This document shows, piece after piece, positions 1-12,548 of a stretch of 64,000 nt of DNA. The notes under the pieces were generated by a model. It worked only from the letters and a program-made list of their open reading frames with translations. It made no database searches and had not been told where the DNA came from. A program made the translations under genes and the position numbers. Source of the stretch: Vibrio sinensis (GTDB taxonomy: Bacteria; Pseudomonadota; Gammaproteobacteria; Enterobacterales; Vibrionaceae); contig NZ_QVMU01000026.1 of the NCBI RefSeq assembly GCF_003605645.1, positions 1-64,000 of the forward strand, read 5' to 3'. Within the stretch, counting starts at the first letter, position 1. Each line of letters starts with the position of its first letter.

Positions 1-180
1 TAAAGAAAGTGTTATCAAATTTGGTCACTCAGTTCATTGAACCCAATTTGTTTCCGAAGAAACAGTCTTTGCCTAAGCAAAAACTTATTGGATTATCATC
101 AACGAGTGCCCACACAGATTGATAGGTTTATATTGTTAAAGAGCTTTTCCGCCTTTGAGCCTTGCTCAAATCGGACGGCC
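1..180 (-). other. rRNA operon leader (16S rRNA itself lies outside the window)
   Basis: Read on the minus strand, this stretch is the transcribed leader of an rRNA operon. It contains a boxA-type antitermination element, GCTCTTTAACA (plus-strand 134-144), then leader sequence ending TTTGATAACACTTTCTTTA at the window edge, which I recognise as sequence typical before Vibrio 16S genes. BoxA recruits the Nus antitermination complex in known rRNA operons. No 16S sequence is inside the window, so the rRNA gene is inferred. Confidence 0.8.
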
Positions 181-208
181 ATTTTAGCGATTTAAGTTTT
201 AGTGTCAA
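181..208 (-). promoter_or_regulatory. rRNA operon promoter P2
   Basis: The minus strand has -35 TTGACA (203-208) and -10 TAAAAT (181-186) with a 16-bp spacer. A GC-rich discriminator (GGCCGTCC) follows, as in stringently controlled rRNA promoters. Confidence 0.8.
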
Positions 209-320
209 CCACTTTTTTCAAAACTTATTTCAAGCATTTGCTTGGCTTAATGACCTCACCAACTCGGTAGCTTTTCTTTCGAAACCAAAGCCTCGAAGCG
301 CTCCGTGTCAGTGAGGTCGC

Positions 321-348
321 ATTATAGAGATCACCGTCACATTGGCAA
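321..348 (-). promoter_or_regulatory. rRNA operon promoter P1
   Basis: The minus strand has -35 TTGCCA (343-348) and -10 TATAAT (321-326) with a 16-bp spacer. It lies about 140 bp upstream of P2, giving the tandem P1/P2 layout usual for gammaproteobacterial rRNA operons. A-rich sequence just upstream could act as an UP element. Confidence 0.8.
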
Positions 349-408
349 CCCCTTTTTTCGCCTTTTTGACCGTTCGGTTACTATTCACCCAAAAACCGGT
401 GAAATAGG

Positions 409-945
409 TCATTTTACTAGCATAGTCCCAAATTTATTGGCGAATACGGTGACTTTTTCCCAATTTGTGTACTCAACTTCTTTGTTTGTATCCGTTTCTC
501 CACCAGTCATCGACATAATGAACTTAATCATTGTACGGTCAAACCAAGAATAACGTGGGTAATACAGAGCTCCAGCAAAAACCCCGATCAAGGATGGCTG
601 CCAAGGAGAGAGTTTTAAGAACTTCTGAACGTATACACTCCCTTGAGGGGTATCTTTACCTTGCTCTTCTTTTCTTGCTGTCAAATTGACGCAAAAAAAT
701 GCAGCCTGTCGCTCTTTTAACTGCTGTTGGTACTTAGTCACAAATTGATAGAGTTTCTTGTTCAATTTCCCATAACGAATAGACGCACCGATGAGTACCT
801 TATCATAGCGAGAAAAATCGATTTCATTGTCCTCATGGAGATCAACAATCTCACATTCGAAATCAGGCAATGCCTTCTCTATATATAGAAGGATTTTTTT
901 TGTCTGCCCTTCACGGGAAGAATATAGAAAGAGAGCTTTGTTCAC
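409..945 (-). CDS. hemG: Menaquinone-dependent protoporphyrinogen oxidase HemG
   Basis: HemG oxidises protoporphyrinogen IX to protoporphyrin IX at the inner membrane and passes electrons to quinone; it is the penultimate step of haem synthesis. The 178-residue protein is a long-chain flavodoxin fold. It has an FMN phosphate loop SSREGQTKK (about 9-17), GASIRYG (53-59) and GGETDT (148-153), all matching E. coli HemG (181 aa) closely. It is the last gene of a yigZ-trkH-hemG cluster, 9 bp after trkH. No terminator is visible after it; the rRNA P1 promoter starts about 60 bp beyond the stop. Confidence 0.93.
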   Translation of the reverse strand: MNKALFLYSSREGQTKKILLYIEKALPDFECEIVDLHEDNEIDFSRYDKVLIGASIRYGKLNKKLYQFVTKYQQQLKERQAAFFCVNLTARKEEQGKDTPQGSVYVQKFLKLSPWQPSLIGVFAGALYYPRYSWFDRTMIKFIMSMTGGETDTNKEVEYTNWEKVTVFANKFGTMLVK

Positions 946-954
946 GTGATTTCC

Positions 955-2412
955 TTAACTACGCCAAAAAGTCGGTGTTAGTAATATAAGAAGAGTAAAG
1001 ATTTCAAGTCGACCAAACAACATAGAAACGACCAACACCCACTTAGCTTTATCATTTACATCGCCAAAATGCAGAGCGACCTCTCCTAAGCCAGGACCGA
1101 GATTATTTAATGTCGCAGCTACAGCAGAAAAAGCACTAAGCTCATCCATACCTGTGGCTATTAAAGCCAACATACACACGACAAAGACTAAAGCATAGGC
1201 AGAAAAGAATCCCCACACAGCATCAACAACTCTTTGTGGTAACGCCGTTCCACCCAATTTAATGGTATAGACAGCTCTTGGATGAACAAGTCGTTTTAGT
1301 TCACGCGCTCCTTGAAGGGTCAGCAGTAAAATACGAATAACTTTCATGCCCCCACCTGTAGATCCAGCGCACCCACCAATAAACGAAGAAAAAAGAAGTA
1401 AAACAGGTAGAAACAATGGCCAATCAGAAAAACCTGTTGTGGTAAAACCAGCCGTCGTTGATATTGAAACCGTCTGAAAAAGTGCCTGATCAAACGCGTC
1501 ATACACAGTGTCGTATGAATGGTGATTAAGTAATATCAGAAAACAGACTAATAGCAGTAATGCCTGAATAAAAAGAAAAGCGCGAAATTCAGGATCTTTC
1601 CAATAATACTTAGGATGCACCCCACCAGATGCGAAAGCAGCAAAGTGCAGTGAATAATTACACGCGGATATCAACAAGAACACGACCGTTATCATATTAA
1701 TCGCGTAGCTATCAAAATACCCCATACTGGCATCGTGAGTAGAGAAGCCACCAATAGCAATCGTCGAGAAACTATGGCTAATGGCATCAAATGGCGTCAT
1801 TCCCGCTAACCAAAAGGCCAATGCGCAAGCAATAGTCAGACTTAGATATATGTACCAAAGAGCTTTTGCGGTCTCCGCTATTCGCGGAGTCATTTTACTG
1901 TCCTTTACCGGCCCGGGTATTTCTGCTCTATATAGCTGCATTCCCCCTATACCAAGGATAGGCAAAATAGCAACGGCTAGAACGATAATCCCCATACCAC
2001 CAAACCACTGTAATAACTGGCGATAAAACAAAATAGCTTTAGGTAATTCATCAAGACCAACAATGACTGTCGCTCCTGTTGTCGTCAATGCCGAAAATGA
2101 TTCAAAAAAGGCGTCTGGCACTGAGACACTAGGGTTATCTGCAATAAGAAATGGCAGAGAGCCGGCACTTCCTAGAACAGTCCAAAAAAGAACAACAATT
2201 AAAAAACCATCCCGCGATTTTAATTCTTGCTTATGCTGACGATTGGGAAACCAACAAACACCACCACAAAATAGTAAAACCAAAAATGTCGTCACAAAAG
2301 GGACGCCGGCACCATCACGATAGATCAACGCAACTAAAGCAGGCGCGAGCATAGTGACACTAAATAAAGCGAGCAACAGCCCGACGATTCGAATAATTGA
2401 ACGAAATTGCAT
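955..2412 (-). CDS. trkH: Trk-type potassium uptake permease TrkH (first copy)
   Basis: This is the membrane pore subunit of the Trk K+ uptake system, gated by cytosolic TrkA. I chose the ATG at 2412, giving 485 residues starting MQFRSIIRI, because it matches the length and N-terminus of E. coli TrkH (483 aa). The longer in-frame start at 2499 would overlap yigZ. Repeated selectivity-filter-like segments are visible (TTTGATVIVGLD, AIGGFSTHD, TTAGFTTTGF, NLGPGLGE), as expected of a four-repeat TrkH/KtrB fold. There is no trkA next to it; the only trkA here is beside a second trkH at 61-64 kb. The ribosome-binding site is weak. Confidence 0.92.
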   Translation of the reverse strand: MQFRSIIRIVGLLLALFSVTMLAPALVALIYRDGAGVPFVTTFLVLLFCGGVCWFPNRQHKQELKSRDGFLIVVLFWTVLGSAGSLPFLIADNPSVSVPDAFFESFSALTTTGATVIVGLDELPKAILFYRQLLQWFGGMGIIVLAVAILPILGIGGMQLYRAEIPGPVKDSKMTPRIAETAKALWYIYLSLTIACALAFWLAGMTPFDAISHSFSTIAIGGFSTHDASMGYFDSYAINMITVVFLLISACNYSLHFAAFASGGVHPKYYWKDPEFRAFLFIQALLLLVCFLILLNHHSYDTVYDAFDQALFQTVSISTTAGFTTTGFSDWPLFLPVLLLFSSFIGGCAGSTGGGMKVIRILLLTLQGARELKRLVHPRAVYTIKLGGTALPQRVVDAVWGFFSAYALVFVVCMLALIATGMDELSAFSAVAATLNNLGPGLGEVALHFGDVNDKAKWVLVVSMLFGRLEIFTLLILLTPTFWRS

Positions 2413-2458
2413 GAATAGACTGAGTATTAAAGCTGCGCTTTGACTTCCTAATTGAGTT

Positions 2459-3082
2459 TTATTTCCCAGTAAATGGGGTAATGATGGCTCTAGCACCACT
2501 TTTATTGATCATATTTTGCGTAAAGCTTTCGACTTCACGAACTTCAATTTCAATAATAAGCACAACATCTACGCCATACTCTGCATTCACTTCAAAAGCA
2601 CCATATTGTGCGATTAACGACTGAGCGATAGGCATAAATCCATAGTCTAACTCCACTCTAAGTTGGGTGGTTATTTTTTTCTCAATTGTTTGAAGTTGCT
2701 TGAGAGCTTGTTGAACCCCTCCACCATAAGCTTTAACCAATCCACCAGTGCCAAGCCGAATTCCACCATAATAACGAGTGACGACTGCAGTAATTTCTCC
2801 CACACCAGACCCAGATAACTGTGCCAATATTGGTTTTCCTGCAGTACCAGAGGGCTCGCCATCATCACTAAAACCCCATTTCATAGAATCTTCAGGTCGG
2901 CCCGCAACAAACCCCCAGCAATTATGACGAGCATCGCTATGGATACTTTTAATTTTATCTACAAACTGCTTTGCCTGATCCACCGTTGGTGTATGTGCCA
3001 AATAGGTAATAAAGGTACTCTTCTTTATTTCCTCTTCAAACTGAATAGGATGAGCAGGGATTAAATAAGGTTGAATGTTCAT
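2459..3082 (-). CDS. yigZ: IMPACT family protein YigZ
   Basis: This is a 207-residue member of the YigZ/IMPACT (UPF0029) family. Eukaryotic IMPACT regulates the eIF2-alpha kinase Gcn2; the bacterial role is unsettled. Family signatures are clear: SDDGEPSGTAGKPIL around residues 72-86 and RYYGGIRLGTGGLVKAY around 103-119, followed by the C-terminal ferredoxin-like domain. It is first in the yigZ-trkH-hemG cluster, with a 46-bp gap to trkH. It is divergent from fadBA, and the 274-bp gap between them carries the fad operator. The same order is seen in E. coli and Vibrio. Confidence 0.9.
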   Translation of the reverse strand: MNIQPYLIPAHPIQFEEEIKKSTFITYLAHTPTVDQAKQFVDKIKSIHSDARHNCWGFVAGRPEDSMKWGFSDDGEPSGTAGKPILAQLSGSGVGEITAVVTRYYGGIRLGTGGLVKAYGGGVQQALKQLQTIEKKITTQLRVELDYGFMPIAQSLIAQYGAFEVNAEYGVDVVLIIEIEVREVESFTQNMINKSGARAIITPFTGK

Positions 3083-3224
3083 TGTTTAACATTTCCATTT
3101 CTAATGAGCTTCAGTTTACCACGAGAACACATTCCAATGACTGAAGATCAACCCAAACGCACAATGTTAAACACTTGTTTGAAAAATGTATTGAAATTGT
3201 CCAACACTACGTCCAAACTCAAAT

Positions 3225-3241
3225 ACCTGGTCTAACCAGAA
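3225..3241. promoter_or_regulatory. FadR operator upstream of fadBA
   Basis: The sequence CTGGTCTAACCAG (3227-3239) is a palindrome with 5-bp arms and a 3-bp centre. It has the same geometry as the E. coli fadB operator (CTGGT-N3-ACCAG). It lies about 120 bp before the fadB start. FadR is a fatty-acyl-CoA-responsive repressor of beta-oxidation genes. The match is seen; binding is inferred. Confidence 0.78.
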
Positions 3242-3356
3242 AAGAAATAGGACGACTTCCCTCTATATCCATAGTGCGACTTAATCATAAGAGAAAAGGT
3301 CAGCACACAAAGTGGATATACACACAATCCAGGATTGTATGTCACGGAGATAGACA

Positions 3357-5528
3357 ATGATTTACCAAGCTAACACCCTACAGGTAAAAGAAATACAAGA
3401 CGGAATAGCAGAATTAACTTTTTGTGCTCCGCAATCCGTTAACAAGCTAGACTTAGCAACTCTTGAGTCTCTTGATAAAGCCCTCGATGCGCTGAAAGCC
3501 CACCAAGGCCTGAAAGGCCTAATGCTCACTTCTGATAAAGACACGTTTATTGTTGGTGCAGACATTACAGAGTTCCTAGGTCTTTTTGCCAAAACTGACG
3601 CTGAACTCGATCAGTGGCTACAATATGCAAACAGCATTTTTAATAAATTAGAAGACTTACCCATCCCTACTATTTCGGTCTTAAAAGGCCATACACTAGG
3701 TGGTGGTTGTGAATGTGTACTGGCAACCGACATGCGTATTGGTGACAAGACCACCAGCATTGGCCTGCCTGAAACCAAACTAGGTATAATGCCCGGCTTT
3801 GGTGGGTGTGTGCGTTTACCTCGTATCATTGGCGCAGATAGCGCAATGGAAATTATTACGCAAGGTAAGGCATGTCGAGCAGAAGAGGCTCTGAAATTTG
3901 GCCTATTGGATGCGGTTGTTGAAACAGATGCATTGTACGAATCTGCATTGAAGACCCTTACACAAGCGATCAATGAAAAACTCGATTGGCAGGCTCGACG
4001 TAAACAAAAAACCTCAGCCTTAACGCTGAGTAAACTCGAAGCCATGATGAGCTTTACGATGGCCAAAGGCTTAGTTGCACAAAAAGCAGGGCCGCACTAT
4101 CCAGCGCCAATGACTGCCGTTGTCACTATTGAAGAGAGTGCACGCTTTTCTCGTGATGAAGCATTGAATATAGAACGTCGCTATTTCGTTAAACTGGCAA
4201 AATCAGAAGAAGCAAAATCGCTTGTCGGTTTATTCCTTAATGACCAATACATCAAAGGTCTTGCGAAAACAGCAGCACAATCAGCGAATAAAAAGACACA
4301 ACGAGCAGCGGTTCTTGGTGCTGGAATTATGGGCGGTGGTATTGCTTATCAATCGGCACTAAAAAATGTACCGGTCTTAATGAAAGACATTGCACAATCC
4401 TCTCTCGACCTCGGGATGGATGAAGCTTCAAAACTACTAAACAAACGTCTCTCTCGTGGTCGTCTAGATGGTTTCAAAATGGCCGGCATTCTTTCATCCA
4501 TCACACCAAGTCTGCATTACGGCGGAATCGAAAACTCAGATGTTATTGTTGAGGCTGTGGTTGAAAACCCGAAAGTAAAAGCGGCAGTGCTAAGTGAAGT
4601 GGAACAGCATGTTGGCGATGACACCGTCATCACCTCCAACACCTCAACTATCCCTATCAACCTATTAGCAAAATCTCTTAAGCGACCAGAAAATTTCTGT
4701 GGTATGCATTTCTTTAACCCAGTACATCGCATGCCATTAGTAGAGATCATTAGAGGTGAACACACTTCGGATGAAACGATTAATCGAGTTGTTGCTTACG
4801 CTGCAAAAATGGGTAAATCCCCTATCGTTGTCAATGATTGTCCGGGCTTCTTTGTTAACCGCGTACTGTTCCCATATTTTGGTGGTTTCAGCATGTTGCT
4901 TCGCGATGGCGCCGACTTCACACAAATAGACAAAATTATGGAGCGTAAGTTTGGTTGGCCAATGGGCCCTGCATACTTACTCGATGTGGTCGGTATCGAT
5001 ACAGCTCACCATGCCCAAGCCGTTATGGCACAAGGTTTCCCTGAGCGTATGGGGAAAAACAGCCGAGATGCTATTGATGTACTATTTGAAGCGGATAAAT
5101 ACGGTCAGAAAAATGGCAGTGGTTTCTACAATTACACCGTGGACAAGCGCGGCAGACCAAAGAAAACATTCTCCAATGATGTCCTACCTATTCTTGCACC
5201 TGTGTGTGCAGAGCAAACCGTCTTTGATGAGCAAACCATTATTCAACGTGTCATGATTCCGATGATTAACGAAGTGGTTTTGTGCTTACAAGAGGGCATT
5301 ATCGCGAGCCCACAAGAAGCTGATATGGCGTTAGTTTATGGCCTAGGATTCCCACCATTCCGTGGCGGCGTTTTCCGTTATCTTGACAGCGTAGGCATTG
5401 CTGAATTTGTTGAAATGACCAAGCAATTCTCAGATCTAGGCCCAATGTACCAGGCTCCGCAAATGCTGATAGATATGGCAGCCAACGGTGAAAGTTTTTA
5501 TGGCACACAACAGCAAGGTTCTATCTAA
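3357..5528 (+). CDS. fadB: Fatty acid oxidation complex alpha subunit FadB
   Basis: FadB is the multifunctional alpha subunit of the aerobic beta-oxidation complex. It combines enoyl-CoA hydratase/isomerase (N-terminal half) with L-3-hydroxyacyl-CoA dehydrogenase (C-terminal half). The 723 residues compare with 729 in E. coli. Visible motifs are the oxyanion-hole/catalytic Glu segments GHTLGGGCE (about 112-120) and [15 protein letters not shown] (about 136-150), the NAD-binding loop GAGIMGGG (about 319-326), and FFNPVH with the dehydrogenase catalytic His near 450. The start follows a CGGAGA ribosome-binding site. fadA follows after 15 bp. A FadR-type operator lies upstream. Confidence 0.97.
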   Translation: MIYQANTLQVKEIQDGIAELTFCAPQSVNKLDLATLESLDKALDALKAHQGLKGLMLTSDKDTFIVGADITEFLGLFAKTDAELDQWLQYANSIFNKLEDLPIPTISVLKGHTLGGGCECVLATDMRIGDKTTSIGLPETKLGIMPGFGGCVRLPRIIGADSAMEIITQGKACRAEEALKFGLLDAVVETDALYESALKTLTQAINEKLDWQARRKQKTSALTLSKLEAMMSFTMAKGLVAQKAGPHYPAPMTAVVTIEESARFSRDEALNIERRYFVKLAKSEEAKSLVGLFLNDQYIKGLAKTAAQSANKKTQRAAVLGAGIMGGGIAYQSALKNVPVLMKDIAQSSLDLGMDEASKLLNKRLSRGRLDGFKMAGILSSITPSLHYGGIENSDVIVEAVVENPKVKAAVLSEVEQHVGDDTVITSNTSTIPINLLAKSLKRPENFCGMHFFNPVHRMPLVEIIRGEHTSDETINRVVAYAAKMGKSPIVVNDCPGFFVNRVLFPYFGGFSMLLRDGADFTQIDKIMERKFGWPMGPAYLLDVVGIDTAHHAQAVMAQGFPERMGKNSRDAIDVLFEADKYGQKNGSGFYNYTVDKRGRPKKTFSNDVLPILAPVCAEQTVFDEQTIIQRVMIPMINEVVLCLQEGIIASPQEADMALVYGLGFPPFRGGVFRYLDSVGIAEFVEMTKQFSDLGPMYQAPQMLIDMAANGESFYGTQQQGSI

Positions 5529-6719
<1,191 letters not shown>

Positions 6720-6741
6720 CGTATCGCTTTACTCCTACCTT

Positions 6742-6773
6742 AATAAACGCCCTATTCATAATGGGCGTTTATT
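6742..6773. terminator. Bidirectional terminator between fadA and punR
   Basis: An 11-bp perfect stem, AATAAACGCCC (6742-6752) with GGGCGTTTATT (6763-6773), encloses a 10-nt loop. The A/T-rich flanks let it serve the convergent fadA and LysR genes. Confidence 0.8.
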
Positions 6774-6789
6774 ACTTTATTTACATTGG

Positions 6790-7695
6790 TTACTTTGCCT
6801 GTAACCAGTCTTGGAATAACTGCTGACTGTTTCCTAGATACTCCACCATCCAATCAATCATCTTATGATTGTCATCTTTGCGCCAAACTAAACAACACTG
6901 ACTCAATGGGTTCTCTTCAGGTAACGTCCGTTCAATTACAACATCCTGCTCAATGAGCACTTGAGCAATATGCCTTGGCATATAACCTACCCCTAACCCA
7001 TTTTTTAAACACTCGATAGCCGTTTGCCAATTAGGTAATAGTAAGCGACGTTGCTTTGGGTAATGCACGTTATGTCTTTTTGGCAAAATATTCGACGTAT
7101 CATCAAGGCCAATCGCAGGAAACTGACTGACTAAGTTTTCTGTCAGTGATGACTCTTGAGCACAAGGATGATTTGGAGACATAACAAAAGCCCACTCCAA
7201 CACGCCCATATCTCGCACTTCAAAATCACCACCAACAGGAACGGCGGATGTTGCCCCGATCACGATGTCTGTCCGACCTTGTGAGATCGCCTCCCAAGAT
7301 CCATTATAAACTTCCATATTGATCTGTAGTTCAGCATGAGGGAAAGTGCGATAGAAATCTTCGATCAATGGTTTTATCTTATCGAGCTTCACCACATTAT
7401 CTAACGTCAGCCTTAGTGTTCTTTGCCAACCATGAGCGGCTCTCCGTGTTTGAGCTGTTATCTCTTCCATTTGCCTTAACATTGCTCGAGCCTCAACAAT
7501 AAAAAGCTCACCCGCACTCGTCAGCTCCACTTTTCTTGGTAAGCGCTTAAATAGAACAACCCCTAAATCTCGTTCTATTTGACGGACTCCATAACTGATT
7601 GCCGACGGAACCTTATGCAAAACTTCAGCTGCTGCTGTAAAGCTCCCCAAACGAGCAACCGTATCGATCATCTCCAAAGACGATTTTGAAAACAT
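6790..7695 (-). CDS. punR: LysR-family regulator, PunR-like
   Basis: This is a 301-residue LysR-type transcription factor. The N-terminal winged HTH (about 1-60, GSFTAAAEVLHKVPSAISY) and much of the ligand domain (for example SAVPVGGDFEVRDMG, DDTSNILPKR, WMVEYLG) closely resemble E. coli PunR (YdhB). PunR activates the purine-nucleoside transporter gene punC. It is divergent from a PunC-like MFS gene with a 192-bp gap, which is the expected pair arrangement. LysR regulators usually bind in that gap. The effector cannot be read from sequence. Confidence 0.8.
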   Translation of the reverse strand: MFSKSSLEMIDTVARLGSFTAAAEVLHKVPSAISYGVRQIERDLGVVLFKRLPRKVELTSAGELFIVEARAMLRQMEEITAQTRRAAHGWQRTLRLTLDNVVKLDKIKPLIEDFYRTFPHAELQINMEVYNGSWEAISQGRTDIVIGATSAVPVGGDFEVRDMGVLEWAFVMSPNHPCAQESSLTENLVSQFPAIGLDDTSNILPKRHNVHYPKQRRLLLPNWQTAIECLKNGLGVGYMPRHIAQVLIEQDVVIERTLPEENPLSQCCLVWRKDDNHKMIDWMVEYLGNSQQLFQDWLQAK

Positions 7696-7887
7696 GACCT
7701 CTCCCTGTTAAACGAAAGCCTGTGATGAACATCAGCCTATCGTGCATCATTCTTGCTTTCAAATTTTTTGATTGATAACCGCAAAATTTAGCGTTTCATT
7801 TTCATTGAGCTGGAAAATAGAATACCTAGGTTAATAAAAGCGTAGAAAAACACTCCCATTAATTGTGAAATTTTTTGAAGAATAAAA

Positions 7888-9090
7888 ATGAAAGTAACTA
7901 AAATCCAACTATTTTACCTCGCAGCTTTGTCTATGCTCGGCTTTGTTGCAACGGATATGTATCTTCCAGCATTCAAAGCGATGGAAGTTGATTTTGCGAC
8001 AGGCCCAGAACAGATTGCGCTATCACTGACTGTATTCTTAGTGGGTATGGCAAGTGGTCAACTATTGTGGGGACTAGCTTCTGATAAATACGGTCACAGA
8101 AATACATTATTCGCCGGGATGGTGGTGTTTACTTTAGCTTCTCTTGGTTTGGCATTTAGTGAACAAGTTTGGCAACTATTGACCCTGCGTTTCATTCAAG
8201 CGCTTGGTGTATGTGCCCCTGCCGTTATCTGGCAAGCTATGGTTATCAAACGCTATGATGCAAGCACCAGTCAGCAAGTTTTCGCGACTATCATGCCTTT
8301 GGTTGCGTTATCTCCAGCTCTTGCACCTCAATTAGGTGTTCTGCTTGCTGATAATTTTGGCTGGCATTCAATTTTCGTATGTCTAACTTTTGTGGGTGTC
8401 TTACTTGCTGCAGCAACACTAGCTCAACCAAAAGAGCAAATAGAAGTAAAACAAACATCGATTAAAAATGACATTAAAGCACTGCTGAGCTCAAAAACTT
8501 ATCTTGGTAATGTCATGATGTTTGCTACCGCATCAGCTGCATTTTTTGCCTACCTAACGGGTATGCCAGAAATCATGGCAAAGCTTGGTTACGATGCAAA
8601 AGATATCGGCTTGAGCTTTATTCCTCAAACTATTGCATTTATGGCAGGCGGCTACTTCGGTAAAGTTGCGGTAGCTAAATATGGTGATGATAAAGTTCTT
8701 CGTCAGCTTATCGCACTATTTAGTATTGCATCGGTACTTATTTTTATCGCATCACAATGGCAACTAAGTTCTATTTGGCCAATTCTGGCTCCATTCTGCT
8801 TAATCGCCGTCGCGAATGGTGCAATGTACCCTATTGTTGTTAACCGTGCTCTCGGCAGCGCGAAACAAAGCCCTGCTACTGCTGCTGGCTTACAAAATAG
8901 CCTACAAATTTGTGTTAGTAGCCTTGCCAGTGCACTGGTTGCGGCACTAGCAAGCCAAGTACAGGTAGTGACAGGTATTGCTATTGTTATTTGCATGGTG
9001 GGTATGTGGATAGGTTATATTGTATCTAACCGAGACCTATCAACACCGTTTACAACGCCAGATAATGCACGTGTCGTGAGTGATAAGTAA
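7888..9090 (+). CDS. punC: MFS transporter, PunC-like (Bcr/CflA family)
   Basis: This is a 400-residue, 12-helix major facilitator. The first helix carries the Bcr/CflA-type segment GFVATDMYLPAF (about 18-29), followed by the loop-2 signature GLASDKYGHRN. E. coli PunC (YdhC), the nearest relative I recognise given the adjacent PunR-like regulator, imports purine nucleosides; other members of the family export drugs. The pairing favours the PunC assignment, but substrate is inferred. A bidirectional terminator follows at 9112-9142. Confidence 0.78.
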   Translation: MKVTKIQLFYLAALSMLGFVATDMYLPAFKAMEVDFATGPEQIALSLTVFLVGMASGQLLWGLASDKYGHRNTLFAGMVVFTLASLGLAFSEQVWQLLTLRFIQALGVCAPAVIWQAMVIKRYDASTSQQVFATIMPLVALSPALAPQLGVLLADNFGWHSIFVCLTFVGVLLAAATLAQPKEQIEVKQTSIKNDIKALLSSKTYLGNVMMFATASAAFFAYLTGMPEIMAKLGYDAKDIGLSFIPQTIAFMAGGYFGKVAVAKYGDDKVLRQLIALFSIASVLIFIASQWQLSSIWPILAPFCLIAVANGAMYPIVVNRALGSAKQSPATAAGLQNSLQICVSSLASALVAALASQVQVVTGIAIVICMVGMWIGYIVSNRDLSTPFTTPDNARVVSDK

Positions 9091-9111
9091 CGATAGAAAA
9101 CCACACCAATA

Positions 9112-9142
9112 AAAAAAGAGCCGCATAATGCGGCTTTTTTTT
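9112..9142. terminator. Bidirectional terminator between punC and glmU
   Basis: The stem AGCCGCAT/ATGCGGCT (9119-9135) is flanked by an A-run on the left and nine T on the right. It can terminate transcription of both converging genes. Confidence 0.88.
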
Positions 9143-9157
9143 TATTATTCGACTATT

Positions 9158-10519
9158 TTATTTCTTTTTCACAGGACGCTGCCAGCCAGCGATTTTGCGC
9201 TCTTTCGCACGAGTAATCACAAGCTCACCTTGAGCAACATCTTTCGTCAATGTCGTACCCGCACCAACAGTTGCGCCATCACCAATCGTTACTGGTGCAA
9301 CTAATTGGCTATCTGAACCAACGAATACATCATCGCCGATAATCGTTTTGAATTTATTCGCACCGTCGTAGTTACAAGTGATCACACCTGCACCAACGTT
9401 AACTCGTTGACCAATTTCGGCATCACCTAAATAAGTTAAGTGGTTCGCTTTTGATCCCTCGCCAATACGAGTATTTTTAACTTCTACGAAGTTCCCAACA
9501 TGGGCATCATTTCGAAGCTCTGCGCCAGGACGAAGACGAGTAAACGGACCAACGGTACAATCCTCACCAACCGTCGCTCCCTCAATCACGCTATACGGGC
9601 GAATGATAGAGTTATCATCAATCTCACAGTCTTTAAGTACACAACCGGCACCAATCACGACGTTATCACCGATTGATACTTTACCCTCGATGATCACGTT
9701 AACATCGATTTCAACATCTAAGCCGCACTGCAACTCACCACGTAAATCAAAACGTGCTGGATCACGTAACATTACGCCTTGTTCTAAAAGCTTCTGAGCT
9801 TGCATAGCTTGATAAGCACGCTCTAAACGAGCCAATTGAGCGCGATCATTAACACCTTCAACTTCAATAGGGTTCACTGGATGAACCGCTTCAACCGCAC
9901 GACCTTCATCATGAGCGGCTGCGATAACGTCAGTCAGGTAATATTCGCCTTGAGCATTTTGGTTGTTCAAACCAGATAACCAACGTTTAAGATCGCCACC
10001 CGTTGCGACTAAAACACCAGTATTACATTCTTTAATTAATTTCTGTTCGTCCGTTGCATCTTTTTGTTCAACAATCGCAACCACTGGGCCATTTTTACGA
10101 ACGATTCGTCCGTATCCCATCGGGTTATCCAAAACAACCGTTAATAGCGCGATGCCACCATTGGGTTGTGCATCTAATAAATTTTCAATCGTTTCAGTTG
10201 AGATAAGTGGTACATCACCATAAAGCACTAACACTTTCTCATCATCTTCAAACTGATCTGACGCTTGATCAACAGCGTGTCCAGTACCTAATTGCTCCGC
10301 TTGCAGAACCCAATTAACTGGCTCTTCAGCCAATGTTGCTTTCATTTGATCACCTGCATGACCAAATACCAAGTGAACATTTTGAGCACCAAGGCCTACA
10401 CATGTATCGATGACATGTTTTGCCATTGGCTTACCTGCTAAGGTATGCAATACCTTAGGCATATTGGAATACATGCGAGTCCCTTTACCCGCAGCAAGAA
10501 TTACGGCACTGAATTTCAT
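9158..10519 (-). CDS. glmU: Bifunctional GlcNAc-1-P uridyltransferase / GlcN-1-P acetyltransferase GlmU
   Basis: GlmU makes UDP-N-acetylglucosamine for peptidoglycan and lipopolysaccharide. The N-terminal pyrophosphorylase domain has LAAGKGTRM (about 8-16). The C-terminal acetyltransferase domain is a left-handed beta-helix of hexapeptide repeats (for example ADVMQ-type isoleucine-rich turns, [27 protein letters not shown]). I place the start at the ATG at 10519, giving 453 residues (E. coli 456) beginning [11 protein letters not shown]; a longer frame to 10555 adds 12 residues not in the family. No glmS follows here. It is separated from atpC by a terminator. Confidence 0.96.
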   Translation of the reverse strand: MKFSAVILAAGKGTRMYSNMPKVLHTLAGKPMAKHVIDTCVGLGAQNVHLVFGHAGDQMKATLAEEPVNWVLQAEQLGTGHAVDQASDQFEDDEKVLVLYGDVPLISTETIENLLDAQPNGGIALLTVVLDNPMGYGRIVRKNGPVVAIVEQKDATDEQKLIKECNTGVLVATGGDLKRWLSGLNNQNAQGEYYLTDVIAAAHDEGRAVEAVHPVNPIEVEGVNDRAQLARLERAYQAMQAQKLLEQGVMLRDPARFDLRGELQCGLDVEIDVNVIIEGKVSIGDNVVIGAGCVLKDCEIDDNSIIRPYSVIEGATVGEDCTVGPFTRLRPGAELRNDAHVGNFVEVKNTRIGEGSKANHLTYLGDAEIGQRVNVGAGVITCNYDGANKFKTIIGDDVFVGSDSQLVAPVTIGDGATVGAGTTLTKDVAQGELVITRAKERKIAGWQRPVKKK

Positions 10520-10617
10520 TGTTAAACCTGTCGACGTCAAAGTTATTTTGAGCATATTCTAAACGTGAATATGCTATTAGTTAATGCGAAGAACGAACTT
10601 CTAATACAAAACAAACA

Positions 10618-10642
10618 AAAAGGCGGTCTAATGACCGCCTTT
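10618..10642 (-). terminator. Terminator of the atp operon
   Basis: The stem AGGCGGTC (10621-10628) pairs with GACCGCCT (10633-10640). On the minus strand a T-rich tail follows. It lies just after atpC. Confidence 0.88.
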
Positions 10643-10667
10643 CTTATATATAAAACATCGAAATAAA

Positions 10668-11090
10668 TTAACGACGTTTCTTTGTCAGCTCGATAACACG
10701 TAGCTGAGCAATGGCTTTAGCCAACTCACTGGCCGCTTGCGCGAAGTCCATATCGCCATGCTGATTTTGAATATGCTCTTCAGCGCGACGTTTAGCTTCT
10801 TCTGCTTTTGCTGCGTCTAGTTCTTCGCCACGGATAGCTGTATCAGCTAGTACAGTCGCTGTACCAGGCTGAACTTCTACCATACCACCAGAAACATAAA
10901 TAATTTCTTCGTGGCCGTTTTGCTTAACAATACGCACCATACCAGGCTTAATAGCGGTCAGCAGCGGTGTATGACCATGGAAAATACCAAGCTCACCTTC
11001 GCTACCGGTCACCTGAAATGTTTCAATTAGACCTGAAAATAATTTTTTTTCAGCACTAACAACATCTAGGTGGAAAGGTATTGTTGCCAT
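10668..11090 (-). CDS. atpC: F1Fo ATP synthase epsilon subunit AtpC
   Basis: AtpC is the epsilon subunit of the F1 central stalk; it couples rotation to catalysis and can inhibit ATP hydrolysis. The 140-residue protein has the N-terminal beta-sandwich ([28 protein letters not shown]) and a C-terminal helical hairpin rich in Ala, Glu and Lys. A GGAGGCG ribosome-binding site precedes the ATG. It is the last gene of the operon, 18 bp after atpD and followed by a terminator. Confidence 0.97.
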   Translation of the reverse strand: MATIPFHLDVVSAEKKLFSGLIETFQVTGSEGELGIFHGHTPLLTAIKPGMVRIVKQNGHEEIIYVSGGMVEVQPGTATVLADTAIRGEELDAAKAEEAKRRAEEHIQNQHGDMDFAQAASELAKAIAQLRVIELTKKRR

Positions 11091-11108
11091 ATCGCCTCCT
11101 ATTTAGCC

Positions 11109-12527
<1,419 letters not shown>

Positions 12528-12548
12528 CTAATTAGTTTTACCTAAGCT

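Noticed and set aside
305-553. Plus-strand reading frame of 82 codons across the rRNA promoters
   Set aside because: It overlaps rRNA promoter P1 and the hemG 3' end, and its translation has no family character.
3175-3360. 61-codon frame before fadB
   Set aside because: It contains the FadR operator and fadB leader and looks non-protein; the start of fadB at 3357 has a good ribosome-binding site.
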